Source: Patescibacteria group bacterium (lineage in GTDB: Bacteria > Patescibacteriota > Kazan-3B-28). Taken from it: a stretch of 11,910 nt of DNA. Below the pieces are notes generated by a model that ran no database searches, had not been told where the DNA came from, and saw only the letters and a list, made by a program, of their open reading frames with translations. A program made the translations under genes and the position numbers. This document shows positions 1 through 7,010 of this stretch, piece by piece (the first letter of the stretch is position 1; each line of letters opens with the position of its first letter). The stretch lies in contig JAKLDB010000009.1 of NCBI GenBank assembly GCA_022703745.1, positions 1-11,910 on the forward strand, given 5' to 3'.

Positions 1-1061
1 CAAAGTCATATGCAGAAATTGACTCTGCTCCAGAAGAAAAAGCTCGCGGTATTACAATTAATACAGCGCATGTTGAGTATGAAACTCCAAATAGACACTA
101 TGCTCACGTTGACTGTCCAGGACATGCTGACTACGTAAAGAACATGATCACCGGTGCCGCACAGATGGATGCTGCCATTTTGGTAGTTGCCGCAACTGAT
201 GGTCCTATGCCTCAGACTCGCGAGCACATCTTGCTTGCCCACCAGGTAGGTGTTCCTCAAATTATTGTTTTCTTGAACAAGACTGATATGGTTGACGATC
301 CTGAGCTTATCGATCTAGTCGAACAGGAAGTCAGAGACCTCTTGAAGAAGCAAGGTTACCCAGGAGATGAAACTCCAATCATCCGTGGTTCTGCCCTCAA
401 GGCTCTTGAGAACCCTACAGATGAAACCGCATCCAAACCAATCATGGATTTGGTTGCTGCTCTAGATAGCTACATTCCTGATCCAATCCGTGCTCTAGAC
501 AAACCATTCCTTATGCCAGTTGAAGATGTCTTCTCTATCAAAGGACGTGGTACTGTCGCTACTGGACGTGTAGAACAGGGTGTTATCAAAGTGAACGAAG
601 AAATTGAAATTGTCGGTATCAAGCCAACCCAAAAGTCAGTTGTTACTGGAGTTGAAATGTTCCGCAAATTGCTGGATCAAGGTCAAGCCGGAGACAACGT
701 AGGATTACTCTTGCGTGGTGTTGAGCGCGAACAGATTGAGCGTGGACAGGTTATTGCCAAACCAGGCAGTATTACTCCACACACCGAATTTGAAGCCGAG
801 ATTTACGTTCTAAGCAAAGAAGAAGGCGGACGCCACACTCCATTCTCCAAAGGCTACAAGCCACAGTTCTACTTCCGCACTACTGACGTTACCGGTGAAG
901 TTATCTTGAACGAAGGAACTGAAATTGTTATGCCAGGCGATACTGCAAAGGTAAAAGTTGTTCTGATTGCCCCAATCGCTATGGATGAAGGATTGCGCTT
1001 CGCTATCCGTGAAGGCGGCAGAACAGTTGCTTCCGGTGTCGTTGCGAAGATCATTAAGTAA
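1..1061 (+). CDS. tuf: Elongation factor Tu, 5'-truncated by the window edge
   Basis: EF-Tu is the GTPase that delivers aminoacyl-tRNA to the ribosomal A site in the cytoplasm. The frame is open from base 3 and gives 352 residues, starting near E. coli residue 44, so about 43 residues including the P-loop (GHVDHGKT) lie outside the window. Visible motifs are switch I with [17 protein letters not shown], the G3 motif [12 protein letters not shown] (switch II), the G4 motif NKTD and the G5-type motif RGSALKALE. Then come domain 2 ([25 protein letters not shown]) and domain 3 ([34 protein letters not shown], ending [15 protein letters not shown]). The ATG at 144 is internal and not the start, because conserved coding continues upstream of it. 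It lies 62 bases before rpsJ, as in bacteria whose str and S10 operons are joined; fusA is probably upstream. Identification is essentially certain. Confidence 0.98.
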   Translation, partial: KSYAEIDSAPEEKARGITINTAHVEYETPNRHYAHVDCPGHADYVKNMITGAAQMDAAILVVAATDGPMPQTREHILLAHQVGVPQIIVFLNKTDMVDDPELIDLVEQEVRDLLKKQGYPGDETPIIRGSALKALENPTDETASKPIMDLVAALDSYIPDPIRALDKPFLMPVEDVFSIKGRGTVATGRVEQGVIKVNEEIEIVGIKPTQKSVVTGVEMFRKLLDQGQAGDNVGLLLRGVEREQIERGQVIAKPGSITPHTEFEAEIYVLSKEEGGRHTPFSKGYKPQFYFRTTDVTGEVILNEGTEIVMPGDTAKVKVVLIAPIAMDEGLRFAIREGGRTVASGVVAKIIK

Positions 1062-1066
1062 ATAAA

Positions 1067-1103
1067 GTTTAGGCGGTTCACCTTTAAGGCGGGCCGCCTA
1101 AAA
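1067..1103 (+). promoter_or_regulatory. Imperfect hairpin between tuf and rpsJ
   Basis: TTTAGGCGG (1068-1076) is the exact reverse complement of CCGCCTAAA (1094-1102). The stem continues inward with two G-U pairs and a C-G pair (1077-1079 with 1091-1093). After an A/C mismatch, CCT (1081-1083) pairs with AGG (1087-1089) around a three-base loop. That is about 15 pairs in 35 bases. No U-tract follows on the + strand, so a classical intrinsic terminator is unlikely. It could be an attenuator, an mRNA processing site, a 3' stabiliser for tuf mRNA or an S10-operon leader element. The structure is seen in the sequence; its function is inference. Confidence 0.6.
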
Positions 1104-1123
1104 CAACTTCTTGCACACTAACT

Positions 1124-1507
1124 ATGCCCAAAGCTCCTACACAATCAGATTCAAAAAAGGCTAAAAAAGCCGAAGGCGGTAAACATACCGACCAGCGTAC
1201 GGATAAACAACGTATTCGTATTCGTCTTAAAGCCTACGATCACCGGATTTTAGACCGGTCGGCTCGTCTAATCATTGAAACTGCTGAACGCACCGGCGCA
1301 GTAGTATTGGGACCAATTCCCCTGCCTACTGACAAAAAAGTTTACACCGTCCTGAAATCCACGTTCGTGCATAAAGATTCTCGTGATCAGTTCGAAATGA
1401 GAATCCATCGCCGATTGATTGAAATTGTTGATCCGACTGCAAAAACTATCGACTCTCTGACCAATCTAAGTTTGCCGGCCGGAGTCAGCATCGACGTAAA
1501 GATGTAG
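1124..1507 (+). CDS. rpsJ: 30S ribosomal protein S10
   Basis: S10 (uS10) binds the 3' domain of 16S rRNA in the 30S head; free S10 (NusE) also takes part in antitermination with NusB in bacteria. The signature [12 protein letters not shown] spans residues 29-40. It is followed by [20 protein letters not shown], the [28 protein letters not shown] block and the C-terminal [12 protein letters not shown]. At 127 residues it exceeds the usual ~102. The extra length is a lysine/polar N-terminal extension of about 27 residues before the QRIRIR core. The ATG is the only plausible in-frame start, since I see no ATG or GTG near the canonical start position. The upstream bases are pyrimidine-rich with no Shine-Dalgarno sequence. 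First gene of the S10 cluster; stop is TAG. Confidence 0.97.
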   Translation: MPKAPTQSDSKKAKKAEGGKHTDQRTDKQRIRIRLKAYDHRILDRSARLIIETAERTGAVVLGPIPLPTDKKVYTVLKSTFVHKDSRDQFEMRIHRRLIEIVDPTAKTIDSLTNLSLPAGVSIDVKM

Positions 1508-1531
1508 ATAATATAAGAAAGAATATTGTTA

Positions 1532-1561
1532 CTTCTGCGCCCCGCTCAATGGGACCAGAAG
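1532..1561 (+). promoter_or_regulatory. Hairpin abutting the rplC ribosome binding site
   Basis: CTTCTG (1532-1537) pairs perfectly with CAGAAG (1556-1561), and CCC (1541-1543) pairs with GGG (1551-1553), separated by small internal loops. The 3' arm ends at the base before the SD-like AAAGG of rplC. It lies in the second longest intergenic gap of the window (64 bases) in an otherwise tightly packed cluster. A role in controlling rplC translation or S10/L3 stoichiometry is plausible, but that is inference from position only. No U-tract follows, so it is not a normal terminator. Confidence 0.5.
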
Positions 1562-1566
1562 AAAGG
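1562..1566 (+). promoter_or_regulatory. Ribosome binding site of rplC
   Basis: AAAGG, five bases before the rplC ATG at 1572. This is one of the few starts in the window with an SD-like sequence at ordinary spacing, and it supports that start. It immediately follows the hairpin at 1532-1561. Confidence 0.6.
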
Positions 1567-1571
1567 TTTAT

Positions 1572-2144
1572 ATGAAAGGATTGATCGCAAAAAAAATCAT
1601 GATGGCCCAAAGCGTTGCCAAAGACGGCAAAGTTCGGGCAATCACCATCTTGCAAGCTGTGCCTAATGTAATCAAGCAGATAAAAACAGCCGAAAAAGAT
1701 GGATATTTTGCTTTACAGATTTCTGCAACCAAATCCAAAGGTAAAGGTACTCGTCAGATGCAAGCAAAAGAATTTCATTTTCCAGAAGGTGAGTACAAAG
1801 TTGGAGACAATATTACAGTAGAGATTTTTAATATCGGAGACAAAGTTGAAGTAACCGGTATTACTAAAGGCAAAGGATTTGCCGGTACGGTAAAAAGACA
1901 TGGTTTTTCTCGCGGTCCAATGGGCCATGGTCACGATCATCATCGTGCTCCTGGTTCTCTTGGTCCAATGGGTATTGCTCGTGTAATCAAAGGTCGTCGA
2001 ATGGGTGGCCACATGGGTGCAACCCAGGTGACAATAAAGAATTTAGAAATCATCGCAGTAGACAAAGAAAATAATTTACTTGCCGTTTCTGGAAATATTC
2101 CGGGAGCAAATAAGCAATTAGTTTCCGTAAAACTCCATGGCTAA
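1572..2144 (+). CDS. rplC: 50S ribosomal protein L3
   Basis: L3 (uL3) is an early assembly protein of the 50S subunit; its long loop reaches the peptidyl-transferase centre. The 190-residue protein starts MKGLIAKKIMM (family MxGLxGKKxGM) and carries VEVTGITKGKGFAGTVKRHG at residues 92-111. The loop then reads GFSRGPMGHGHDHHRAPGSLG, and the C-terminal fold includes NLLAVSGNIPGANKQLVSVK. E. coli L3 is 209 residues, so this is slightly short. The loop residue equal to E. coli Gln150, the PrmB methylation site in GGQ/AGQ context, is His147 here (MGGHMG). The start has an AAAGG SD five bases upstream. Its last eight bases overlap rplD, suggesting coupled translation. Confidence 0.97.
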   Translation: MKGLIAKKIMMAQSVAKDGKVRAITILQAVPNVIKQIKTAEKDGYFALQISATKSKGKGTRQMQAKEFHFPEGEYKVGDNITVEIFNIGDKVEVTGITKGKGFAGTVKRHGFSRGPMGHGHDHHRAPGSLGPMGIARVIKGRRMGGHMGATQVTIKNLEIIAVDKENNLLAVSGNIPGANKQLVSVKLHG

Positions 2145-2772
2145 AGAAACAAAACAACCTGTATCTAAAAAAGATGCTCCCATAGCTTCTACTTGGGAAG
2201 TAGTTGCAGATACTGAGATGAAAGATGTTTCTGTGCGTCCCCAAGTCTTACGTGAAGTTGCCCTAGCCTTGCAAGCCAACCAACATCGCTCTACTGCTAA
2301 TGCCAAAAGACGGGGAGAAGTACGAGGAGGAGGCAAAAAGCCATGGCGTCAAAAAGGAACTGGTCGTGCTCGCGTTGGTTCTAGCCGTACTCCTTTGTGG
2401 AGAGGTGGTGGTGTAATCTTCGGTCCCCTAAAGACCAAGAATTACCAACAGAAACTTACCACCGATATGCGTCGCCAAGCACTTCTAGGAGCCTTGCGTC
2501 TAAAGATCCAAGCAGGAAAAGTAGGCATAGCTAATGTGGATGTAAATACAGTCAAAACAAAATCTGCATTAGAGCAATTATCCGATGCCTTGTCTGTAGC
2601 TCCAGTACTAGTAGTCATCCCCGTCTCAAATCTTGCCAAAGTATTACGCAATGTCTCAGGAGTGAAAGTTACTGCCGCAAGTAGACTAAATGCCCTAGAT
2701 GTTATGGCTGCCAGAAGAATTATTTTCATAAACGATTCCTACACCGATCTAAAGAAGAAATTGAAGGTTTAG
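2137..2772 (+). CDS. rplD: 50S ribosomal protein L4
   Basis: L4 (uL4) binds 23S rRNA domain I, and its extended loop forms part of the exit-tunnel constriction. In E. coli it also represses the S10 operon through the leader. This 211-residue protein shows the loop at about residues 50-95, with GEVRGGGKKPWRQKGTGRAR and TPLWRGGGVIFGP, followed by the Rossmann-like C-terminal part (LVVIPVSNLAKVLRNVSGVKV, LNALDVMAARRIIF). About 15 polar residues precede the usual start of homology. No SD precedes the ATG, which sits inside the end of rplC in another frame, so initiation probably depends on terminating rplC ribosomes. It ends with TAG, three bases before rplW. Confidence 0.97.
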   Translation: MAKETKQPVSKKDAPIASTWEVVADTEMKDVSVRPQVLREVALALQANQHRSTANAKRRGEVRGGGKKPWRQKGTGRARVGSSRTPLWRGGGVIFGPLKTKNYQQKLTTDMRRQALLGALRLKIQAGKVGIANVDVNTVKTKSALEQLSDALSVAPVLVVIPVSNLAKVLRNVSGVKVTAASRLNALDVMAARRIIFINDSYTDLKKKLKV

Positions 2773-2775
2773 AAT

Positions 2776-3054
2776 ATGTCTGTTATCAAACGTCCAATTA
2801 TTTCAGAAAAAAGCATCGCCCAAGGAGCGGTGAATAAGTATACTTTTCTGGTAACTGGGACCGCTAACAAAGAACAGGTTGCAAAAACTGTAGAAAATCT
2901 ATTCAAAGTAAAAGTAACGGACGTGAATATAATCAACCTAGCTGGAAAGATGAAAAAGTTTCGCCGTCAAGCAGGAACCAGGGCTGCTCGTCGCAAAGCA
3001 GTGGTTACCCTCAAGGCAGGAGATAGAATAACCTTATTTGAAGAAAATAAATAA
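2776..3054 (+). CDS. rplW: 50S ribosomal protein L23
   Basis: L23 (uL23) sits at the tunnel exit of the 50S subunit and is the main docking site for trigger factor, SRP and SecY. The 92-residue protein has the family N-terminus VIKRPIISEKS, with Glu11 at the place of the trigger-factor contact Glu18 of E. coli. It continues with KYTFLVTGTANKEQVAKTVE, LFKVKVTDVNIINLAGK and the C-terminal strand RKAVVTLKAGDRITLFE. Length is normal. A GAAGG sequence lies eight bases before the ATG, inside the end of rplD, and supports the start. It is followed after two bases by rplB. Confidence 0.96.
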   Translation: MSVIKRPIISEKSIAQGAVNKYTFLVTGTANKEQVAKTVENLFKVKVTDVNIINLAGKMKKFRRQAGTRAARRKAVVTLKAGDRITLFEENK

Positions 3055-3056
3055 AC

Positions 3057-3905
3057 ATGGCTGTAAGAACTCTAAGACCAGTCTCATCCGCTCAGCGTAA
3101 AATGCAGTATGTCCTGTACCGGGATGTGCTGACCAAAGATGCTGGTCCAGTAAAGAGTCTTACCAAAGGTCGTAATCGGACGGATGTTCGCAACAACCGT
3201 GGAGTAAAGACTATGACCGGACGCGGTGGTGGAGCAAAACGCTCTTTCCGCTTAGTGGATCTAAAACAGCAAAAACATGAAATTCCAGCCATAGTTAAAA
3301 GTATCCAATATGATCCAAACCGTACTTCGTTTATTGCTCACATTATTTTCATAGACGGTGCACAATCATACATTTTGGCGCCAGAAGGAATGAAGGTAGG
3401 AGACCGAGTCGTCTTTGGTCCAAATACCAAAGTGAAAGTAGGTAATCGTCTGCAACTAAAAAACATTCCTGCAGGTACAACTATTCATAATATTGAAATG
3501 ACTCCGGGTCGGGGTGGACAAATTGCCCGTTCTGCTGGCTCGTCAGTTATCTTGATGGGCTTCGATAGCGGTTTCGCCCTTCTGAAAATGCCATCTGGTG
3601 AAGTACGTCGTGTGCCAGAAACTGGATTTGCCAGCATTGGTACACTTTCCAATCCCGACCATATGAATGTTAGAATTTCCAAAGCTGGACGTACTCGTCA
3701 CATGGGTCATCGTCCAACCACTCGCGGTAAAGCCAAGAACCCAGTAGATCATCCTCATGGTGGTGGTGAAGGAAATGTTTCTATCGGTTTGAAGAAACCA
3801 AAAACTCGTACTGGTAAGCCGGCTCTTGGATACAAGACTCGCAATCCGAAAAAATTCAGTAATAAATTTATAGTTAAACCGCGTTCTAAGAAGCGCAAAA
3901 AATAA
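3057..3905 (+). CDS. rplB: 50S ribosomal protein L2
   Basis: L2 (uL2) is a core 50S protein needed for subunit association and peptidyl-transferase assembly. The 282-residue product shows [54 protein letters not shown] and, at residues 228-239, [12 protein letters not shown]. His232 corresponds to E. coli His229. The C-terminus [23 protein letters not shown] is typical. Two places depart from the family: the usual RHxGGGHK in the N-terminal RNA-binding region reads TGRGGGAK (residues 54-61), losing both histidines, and the usual GxAMNPVDH reads GKAKNPVDH. Length is normal (E. coli 273). No SD; the start follows the rplW stop by two bases. Confidence 0.98.
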   Translation: MAVRTLRPVSSAQRKMQYVLYRDVLTKDAGPVKSLTKGRNRTDVRNNRGVKTMTGRGGGAKRSFRLVDLKQQKHEIPAIVKSIQYDPNRTSFIAHIIFIDGAQSYILAPEGMKVGDRVVFGPNTKVKVGNRLQLKNIPAGTTIHNIEMTPGRGGQIARSAGSSVILMGFDSGFALLKMPSGEVRRVPETGFASIGTLSNPDHMNVRISKAGRTRHMGHRPTTRGKAKNPVDHPHGGGEGNVSIGLKKPKTRTGKPALGYKTRNPKKFSNKFIVKPRSKKRKK

Positions 3906-3907
3906 TT

Positions 3908-4264
3908 ATGTCTAGATCAAGCAAAAAAGGTCCGTACATCGACGAACGCCTAATGAAAAAGGTTTTGGTAGCAAAGAATGCTAATAGCAAAGCAACTATC
4001 AAAACATGGTCTCGTAGTTCCAGTATCACTCCCGAGATGATCGGTCTGACCATTGGCGTCCACAACGGCAAAGAACATATTCCTGTATATATTCAAGAAT
4101 CAATGATCGGCCACAAGCTGGGAGAATTCTCCCTCACTCGTAAATTCCGTGGCCATGGCGGTAAGATGGCGAAGGAACAGGCCAAGGCTGCTACTGCCCC
4201 TGCTACTCCAGCCGCAGCCAAAGCTCCCGCTAAACCAGCTGGTAAAGGCGGTAAGAAGAAATAA
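3908..4264 (+). CDS. rpsS: 30S ribosomal protein S19 with basic Ala/Lys/Pro tail
   Basis: S19 (uS19) binds 16S rRNA in the 30S head next to S13 and contacts the A-site tRNA region. The core covers residues 1-87: [49 protein letters not shown] and [21 protein letters not shown]. After this comes a low-complexity tail of about 31 residues rich in Ala, Lys and Pro, ending GKGGKKK. That makes 118 residues against about 92 in E. coli. The tail is in frame and runs directly to a TAA two bases before rplV, so it is real coding and not readthrough. No SD is visible. S19 C-terminal tails near the decoding site are usually short and basic; this one is much longer. Confidence 0.97.
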   Translation: MSRSSKKGPYIDERLMKKVLVAKNANSKATIKTWSRSSSITPEMIGLTIGVHNGKEHIPVYIQESMIGHKLGEFSLTRKFRGHGGKMAKEQAKAATAPATPAAAKAPAKPAGKGGKKK

Positions 4265-4266
4265 AT

Positions 4267-4782
4267 ATGGAAGTTTCAGCTGTATCAAAATTCATCCGGA
4301 TTAGTCCGAAAAAAGTCCAACCAATGGTGGTGGCTTTGCGTAAGCTACCGGTAACAGATGCCCTACTTCAGCTGAAATATCATTCCAGTAAATCAGCTAA
4401 ACTTATCTACAAACTAATCCATTCTGCTTCCGCTAACGCAACGAACAACTACAATCTAAAAGAAGACAACTTGAGAATAAAAAATTTGACCGTAGATACT
4501 GGTCCAACCATGAAACGGTATTGGTTTCGTTCGCATGGTTCAGCCGATCCTCTACTCAAACGCAGTAGTCATCTAAAAGTTGTTTTAGAAGAAATTAAGC
4601 CAAGTCTAGTAAAGAAAGCAGTAGCCAAGCCTACTACCAATACATCCAAAGACATTGCGACCGAATCCTCAGGTTCAACAACGGAAGAGAAAGCTGCGGT
4701 CCAATCAAAAGCCATGGCGCCAAAACCTAAATTTGCCCAAGGATTAAGAAAAGTTATAACCCGTCGTACTACTAATAAATAA
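4267..4782 (+). CDS. rplV: 50S ribosomal protein L22 with long C-terminal extension
   Basis: L22 (uL22) binds all 23S rRNA domains, and its beta-hairpin lines the exit tunnel. The core is residues 1-110: MEVSAVSKFIRISPKKVQ, KSAKLIYKLIHSASANATNN, NLRIKNLTVDTGPTMKR and KRSSHLKVVLEE. The hairpin tip (residues 85-98) is unusual: the normal PRAxGRADRI-type arginines are partly replaced, giving FRSHGSADPL. Beyond residue 110 is an extension of about 60 residues, Ser/Thr/Ala/Lys-rich and ending with a basic RKVITRRTTNK. The total is 171 residues against ~110 usually. The tail does not match any domain I recognise. The start ATG follows the rpsS stop by two bases in an A-rich context. Confidence 0.95.
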   Translation: MEVSAVSKFIRISPKKVQPMVVALRKLPVTDALLQLKYHSSKSAKLIYKLIHSASANATNNYNLKEDNLRIKNLTVDTGPTMKRYWFRSHGSADPLLKRSSHLKVVLEEIKPSLVKKAVAKPTTNTSKDIATESSGSTTEEKAAVQSKAMAPKPKFAQGLRKVITRRTTNK

Positions 4783-4787
4783 AGCTC

Positions 4788-5429
4788 ATGGGACAGAAGA
4801 TTCATCCACATCTATTTAGATTAGGAACCACCTCTAGCTGGAAGTCTCGTTGGCTGGATGGTAAAAACTATCCCAAGTTTTTACTGGAAGACTATAAAAT
4901 CCGAGCAATCACCAATGCTAAATTCAAGAAAGCTGCTACCGATCTAGAAATTGAACGGGTGGGAAATAATCTCAATCTTATCATTTGGACTTCTCGTCCC
5001 GGTGTTATCATCGGTCGTGGTGGTGCTGGTGTAGAGGAACTCAAGAAACTCCTCAAACCAGTTACTGGAACCGGAAGTATCAATATTACTATCCAAGAAA
5101 TTCCAAATCCAGACAGCTCAGCCGCAGTTATTGCTACAAACATAGTCGAGCAGATAGAAAAACGTATTCCTTTCAGAAGAGCTATCAAACAAGCAGTGGA
5201 ATCTGCAAAACAAGCTAGGGTACAAGGCATTAGAGTAGTTATCGCAGGAAGATTGAATGGTGCAGAAATTGCTCGTCGAGAAGTATTCGGTTTCGGCAAA
5301 GTGCCATTGCACACTATCAAACACTTTATCGACTACGCCTTCCGTACCGCATATACCACATATGGAACCATTGGAGTAAAGGTGTGGGTTCTGCCAGCAC
5401 CAGCAGAAGAAAATAAGGAGAATAAATAA
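4788..5429 (+). CDS. rpsC: 30S ribosomal protein S3
   Basis: S3 (uS3) sits at the mRNA entry of the 30S subunit and, with S4 and S5, forms the helicase site. The N-terminus [21 protein letters not shown] is typical. The KH-type domain carries the GxxG-type loop in [16 protein letters not shown] (residues 72-87). The C-terminal domain has [19 protein letters not shown] (147-165), [15 protein letters not shown] and [12 protein letters not shown] (190-201). With 213 residues it has a normal length and a short acidic/lysine tail. No SD lies upstream; the start is five bases after the rplV stop. The tail-coding region contains AAGGAG that may serve rplP. Confidence 0.97.
   Translation: MGQKIHPHLFRLGTTSSWKSRWLDGKNYPKFLLEDYKIRAITNAKFKKAATDLEIERVGNNLNLIIWTSRPGVIIGRGGAGVEELKKLLKPVTGTGSINITIQEIPNPDSSAAVIATNIVEQIEKRIPFRRAIKQAVESAKQARVQGIRVVIAGRLNGAEIARREVFGFGKVPLHTIKHFIDYAFRTAYTTYGTIGVKVWVLPAPAEENKENK
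5415..5420 (+). promoter_or_regulatory. Possible ribosome binding site of rplP (long spacing)
   Basis: AAGGAG lies inside the last codons of rpsC, 13 bases before the rplP ATG at 5434. The sequence is a good SD but the spacing is longer than the usual 5-10 bases, so its use is uncertain. No closer alternative exists. Confidence 0.4.
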
Positions 5430-5433
5430 TCAC

Positions 5434-5838
5434 ATGTTAGTCCCAAGAAAAGTAAAATTTCGTAAGCAGCATAGAGGCAAGCGTGGCGGAGTCGCCACTC
5501 GCGGTAACGTAGTCAGCTTTGGTAAATATGGGCTCAAAGCCATGGAAGCTAGCTGGATAACCTCTCGCCAGATCGAAGCTGCTCGCCGAGCCATCACTCA
5601 CTTTATTAAACGAGAAGGAAAAGTATGGATAAGAATATTTCCACATCAAGCCGTCACTTCTACTCCAAACGAGACTCGTATGGGTGGAGGAAAAGGAGCG
5701 GTTAGCCACTATGTTGCAACTGTAAAGCCGGGAACCGTAATGTTTGAAATGGATGGTGTCCCTATGGACATTGCCAGTCGTGCTCTTACTCTAGCTGGAC
5801 ACAAGCTACCGATAAAAACCAAGTTTGTTACTAAATAA
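5434..5838 (+). CDS. rplP: 50S ribosomal protein L16
   Basis: L16 (uL16) is a late-assembly 50S protein near the A-site tRNA elbow. The 134-residue protein matches the family end to end: [74 protein letters not shown] and [10 protein letters not shown]. Arg82 in TRMGGGKG matches E. coli Arg81, the residue hydroxylated by the oxygenase YcfD/RoxA there; whether this organism has such an enzyme cannot be seen here. Length is typical (E. coli 136). The start is four bases after the rpsC stop. Confidence 0.98.
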   Translation: MLVPRKVKFRKQHRGKRGGVATRGNVVSFGKYGLKAMEASWITSRQIEAARRAITHFIKREGKVWIRIFPHQAVTSTPNETRMGGGKGAVSHYVATVKPGTVMFEMDGVPMDIASRALTLAGHKLPIKTKFVTK

Positions 5839-5841
5839 ATC

Positions 5842-6072
5842 ATGGCAAAAGAAACTACCAATATTTCTGAATATCGCAAGATGGATGTAGCGAAACTCAA
5901 AAAAGAACTGGCTACTGCCAGAATGAAATTGCAGGATTTGCGTAATCAGCTAACTATCGGCAAACTGAAGAATCATCAGGAACTGCGCAAAGTCCGCCAC
6001 TCAATTGCTCAAATGGAAACTATTCTCAATGAAAAAATTATTTTGGAGGCAATCTCTCATGGAGAAAATTAG
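5842..6072 (+). CDS. rpmC: 50S ribosomal protein L29
   Basis: L29 (uL29) is a small two-helix 50S protein near the tunnel exit, next to L23. The 76 residues form the expected antiparallel helical hairpin: EYRKMDVAKLKKELATARMK, then LRNQLTIGKLKNHQELRKVRHSIAQMETIL, where the LRxQL...G.LKN...R.VR..IA signature is clear. A few residues precede the usual start and a short tail ([10 protein letters not shown]) follows. That tail carries the GGAGG binding site and the start codon of rpsQ in another frame, overlapping by 14 bases. It starts three bases after the rplP stop without an SD; stop is TAG. Confidence 0.95.
   Translation: MAKETTNISEYRKMDVAKLKKELATARMKLQDLRNQLTIGKLKNHQELRKVRHSIAQMETILNEKIILEAISHGEN
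6045..6049 (+). promoter_or_regulatory. Ribosome binding site of rpsQ inside rpmC
   Basis: GGAGG, nine bases before the ATG at 6059. It decides the rpsQ start: the same frame is open back to an ATG at 6005, but S17 homology begins at [10 protein letters not shown] and the SD fits only the 6059 start. Confidence 0.75.
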
Positions 6073-6322
6073 ACAACAAAAAATTGGTATTGCTATTTCC
6101 AAGGCCGGTCAACAGACTGTCGTTGTAAAAGTAGATACGCACATTGCTCATCCGCTCTACAAAAAACGGATGCGAGTAACCAAGCGTTTTGCTGTTCACG
6201 ATACTGAAAGCAAAGTACAGGTCGGAGATACTGTCTTAATTGGCGAAACCAGGCCAATCAGCAAAACCAAACACTGGGAAGTCATTTCTATAGTCAAACC
6301 AAACACTACTATAACCATATGA
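6059..6322 (+). CDS. rpsQ: 30S ribosomal protein S17
   Basis: S17 (uS17) is an OB-fold primary binder of the 16S rRNA 5' domain. The 87-residue protein reads [64 protein letters not shown], which is the standard S17 pattern (G.V.S.k..kT..V.....HP.Y.K...r...y..HDe.....GD.V.i.E.RPlSKtK.W.v). The start at 6059 is chosen over an in-frame ATG at 6005 because homology, family length (~84) and a GGAGG nine bases upstream all agree. It overlaps rpmC by 14 bases and rplN by four (ATGA). Its stop is the only TGA in the window. Confidence 0.96.
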   Translation: MEKIRQQKIGIAISKAGQQTVVVKVDTHIAHPLYKKRMRVTKRFAVHDTESKVQVGDTVLIGETRPISKTKHWEVISIVKPNTTITI

Positions 6323-6687
6323 TCCAAGAAGGAACCAATTTGAAGGTAGCAGACAACACCGGTGCAAAGCTGGTTCGCTGTTTCAAAGTGCTTGGCGGTT
6401 CTCGTCGACGCTATGCTGGTTTAGGTGACATTATCGTCTGCGCGGTAAAAGAAGCTTCTCCTACTGGAGTAGTCAAGAAAAAGGACGTAGTGAAGGCCGT
6501 TATCGTCCGCACCAAGCATGCTATTCGTCGAGCAGATGGAAGCTATGTTCGTTTCGACGACAACGCTGTGGTAATAGTAGATGCTCAAAAACAACCCCGT
6601 GGTACCCGTGTTTTTGGTCCAGTTGCTAGAGAGTTGCGGGATAAAAACTTTATGAAAATAATTTCTCTTGCTCCGGAGGTGCTCTAA
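6319..6687 (+). CDS. rplN: 50S ribosomal protein L14
   Basis: L14 (uL14) lies on the 50S subunit interface and forms inter-subunit bridges. The 122-residue protein matches family length exactly and contains [80 protein letters not shown] and [22 protein letters not shown], all canonical. The start ATG overlaps the rpsQ stop as ATGA, a classic coupling junction, and no SD is visible. The 3' end encodes the GGAGG for rplX and overlaps its start by one base (TAATG). Confidence 0.98.
   Translation: MIQEGTNLKVADNTGAKLVRCFKVLGGSRRRYAGLGDIIVCAVKEASPTGVVKKKDVVKAVIVRTKHAIRRADGSYVRFDDNAVVIVDAQKQPRGTRVFGPVARELRDKNFMKIISLAPEVL
6675..6679 (+). promoter_or_regulatory. Ribosome binding site of rplX
   Basis: GGAGG (followed by T), seven bases before the rplX ATG at 6687, inside the last codons of rplN. 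It is the best-placed consensus SD in the window. Confidence 0.75.
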
Positions 6688-7010
6688 TGGATTTACGTAA
6701 AGGCGACAATGTATTGGTAATCAAGGGACGTGACCGTGGCAAAACCGGAACGGTAGTTGCAGCCAGTCCTACCACCAAACAGATTAAGCTGGAAGGACTC
6801 AATGTGGTAAAACGCCACCTTCGCAAGTCTTCTCGTGCTGGCCAACCTGGTGGTATTACCGAAAAAATTCAACCCATTCCTGCCTCGAAAGTCATGCTGA
6901 TTTGTCCCAACTGCCATAAACCAGTACGGGTTGGACACAAGACCGTAAGCAACAAGAAAGAAAGAATTTGTAAAAAATGTCAGGCAATTATCTCATATGC
7001 TAAAAAGTAA
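6687..7010 (+). CDS. rplX: 50S ribosomal protein L24, zinc-knuckle form
   Basis: L24 (uL24) initiates 50S assembly by binding the 5' end of 23S rRNA. The KOW motif is at residues 3-30 (LRKGDNVLVIKGRDRGKTGTV), followed by LEGLNVVKRHLRKSS and GGITEKIQPIPASKVMLI. The C-terminal part has two CxxC pairs, Cys73/Cys76 and Cys95/Cys98 (CPNC and CKKC), as in L24 proteins of many bacteria that keep a zinc knuckle, unlike E. coli. The 107 residues are of normal length. It has a consensus SD at seven bases. Its last 14 bases overlap rplE. Confidence 0.97.
   Translation: MDLRKGDNVLVIKGRDRGKTGTVVAASPTTKQIKLEGLNVVKRHLRKSSRAGQPGGITEKIQPIPASKVMLICPNCHKPVRVGHKTVSNKKERICKKCQAIISYAKK

Noticed and set aside
144..146. 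ATG at 144 as start of the EF-Tu gene
   Set aside because: The frame upstream to base 3 encodes conserved EF-Tu switch I and DCPGH sequence, so the true start is outside the window.
1067..1103. Intrinsic terminator of tuf, or a tRNA-like element (contains GGTTCA)
   Set aside because: No T-run follows the stem on either strand, and the length and folding do not match a tRNA.
4892..5320. 142-codon minus-strand frame across rpsC
   Set aside because: Shadow of the S3 gene; composition is arbitrary and no conserved motif is seen.
6005..6007. ATG at 6005 as the rpsQ start
   Set aside because: It would add 18 residues that are rpmC-encoding sequence read in another frame; S17 homology and the GGAGG site both point to 6059.
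6320..6322. TGA of rpsQ as a possible recoded glycine (as in Gracilibacteria/Absconditabacteria)
   Set aside because: S17 ends at its family length exactly here, in a standard ATGA coupling junction, and none of the other 22 genes has an in-frame TGA. The standard code fits.
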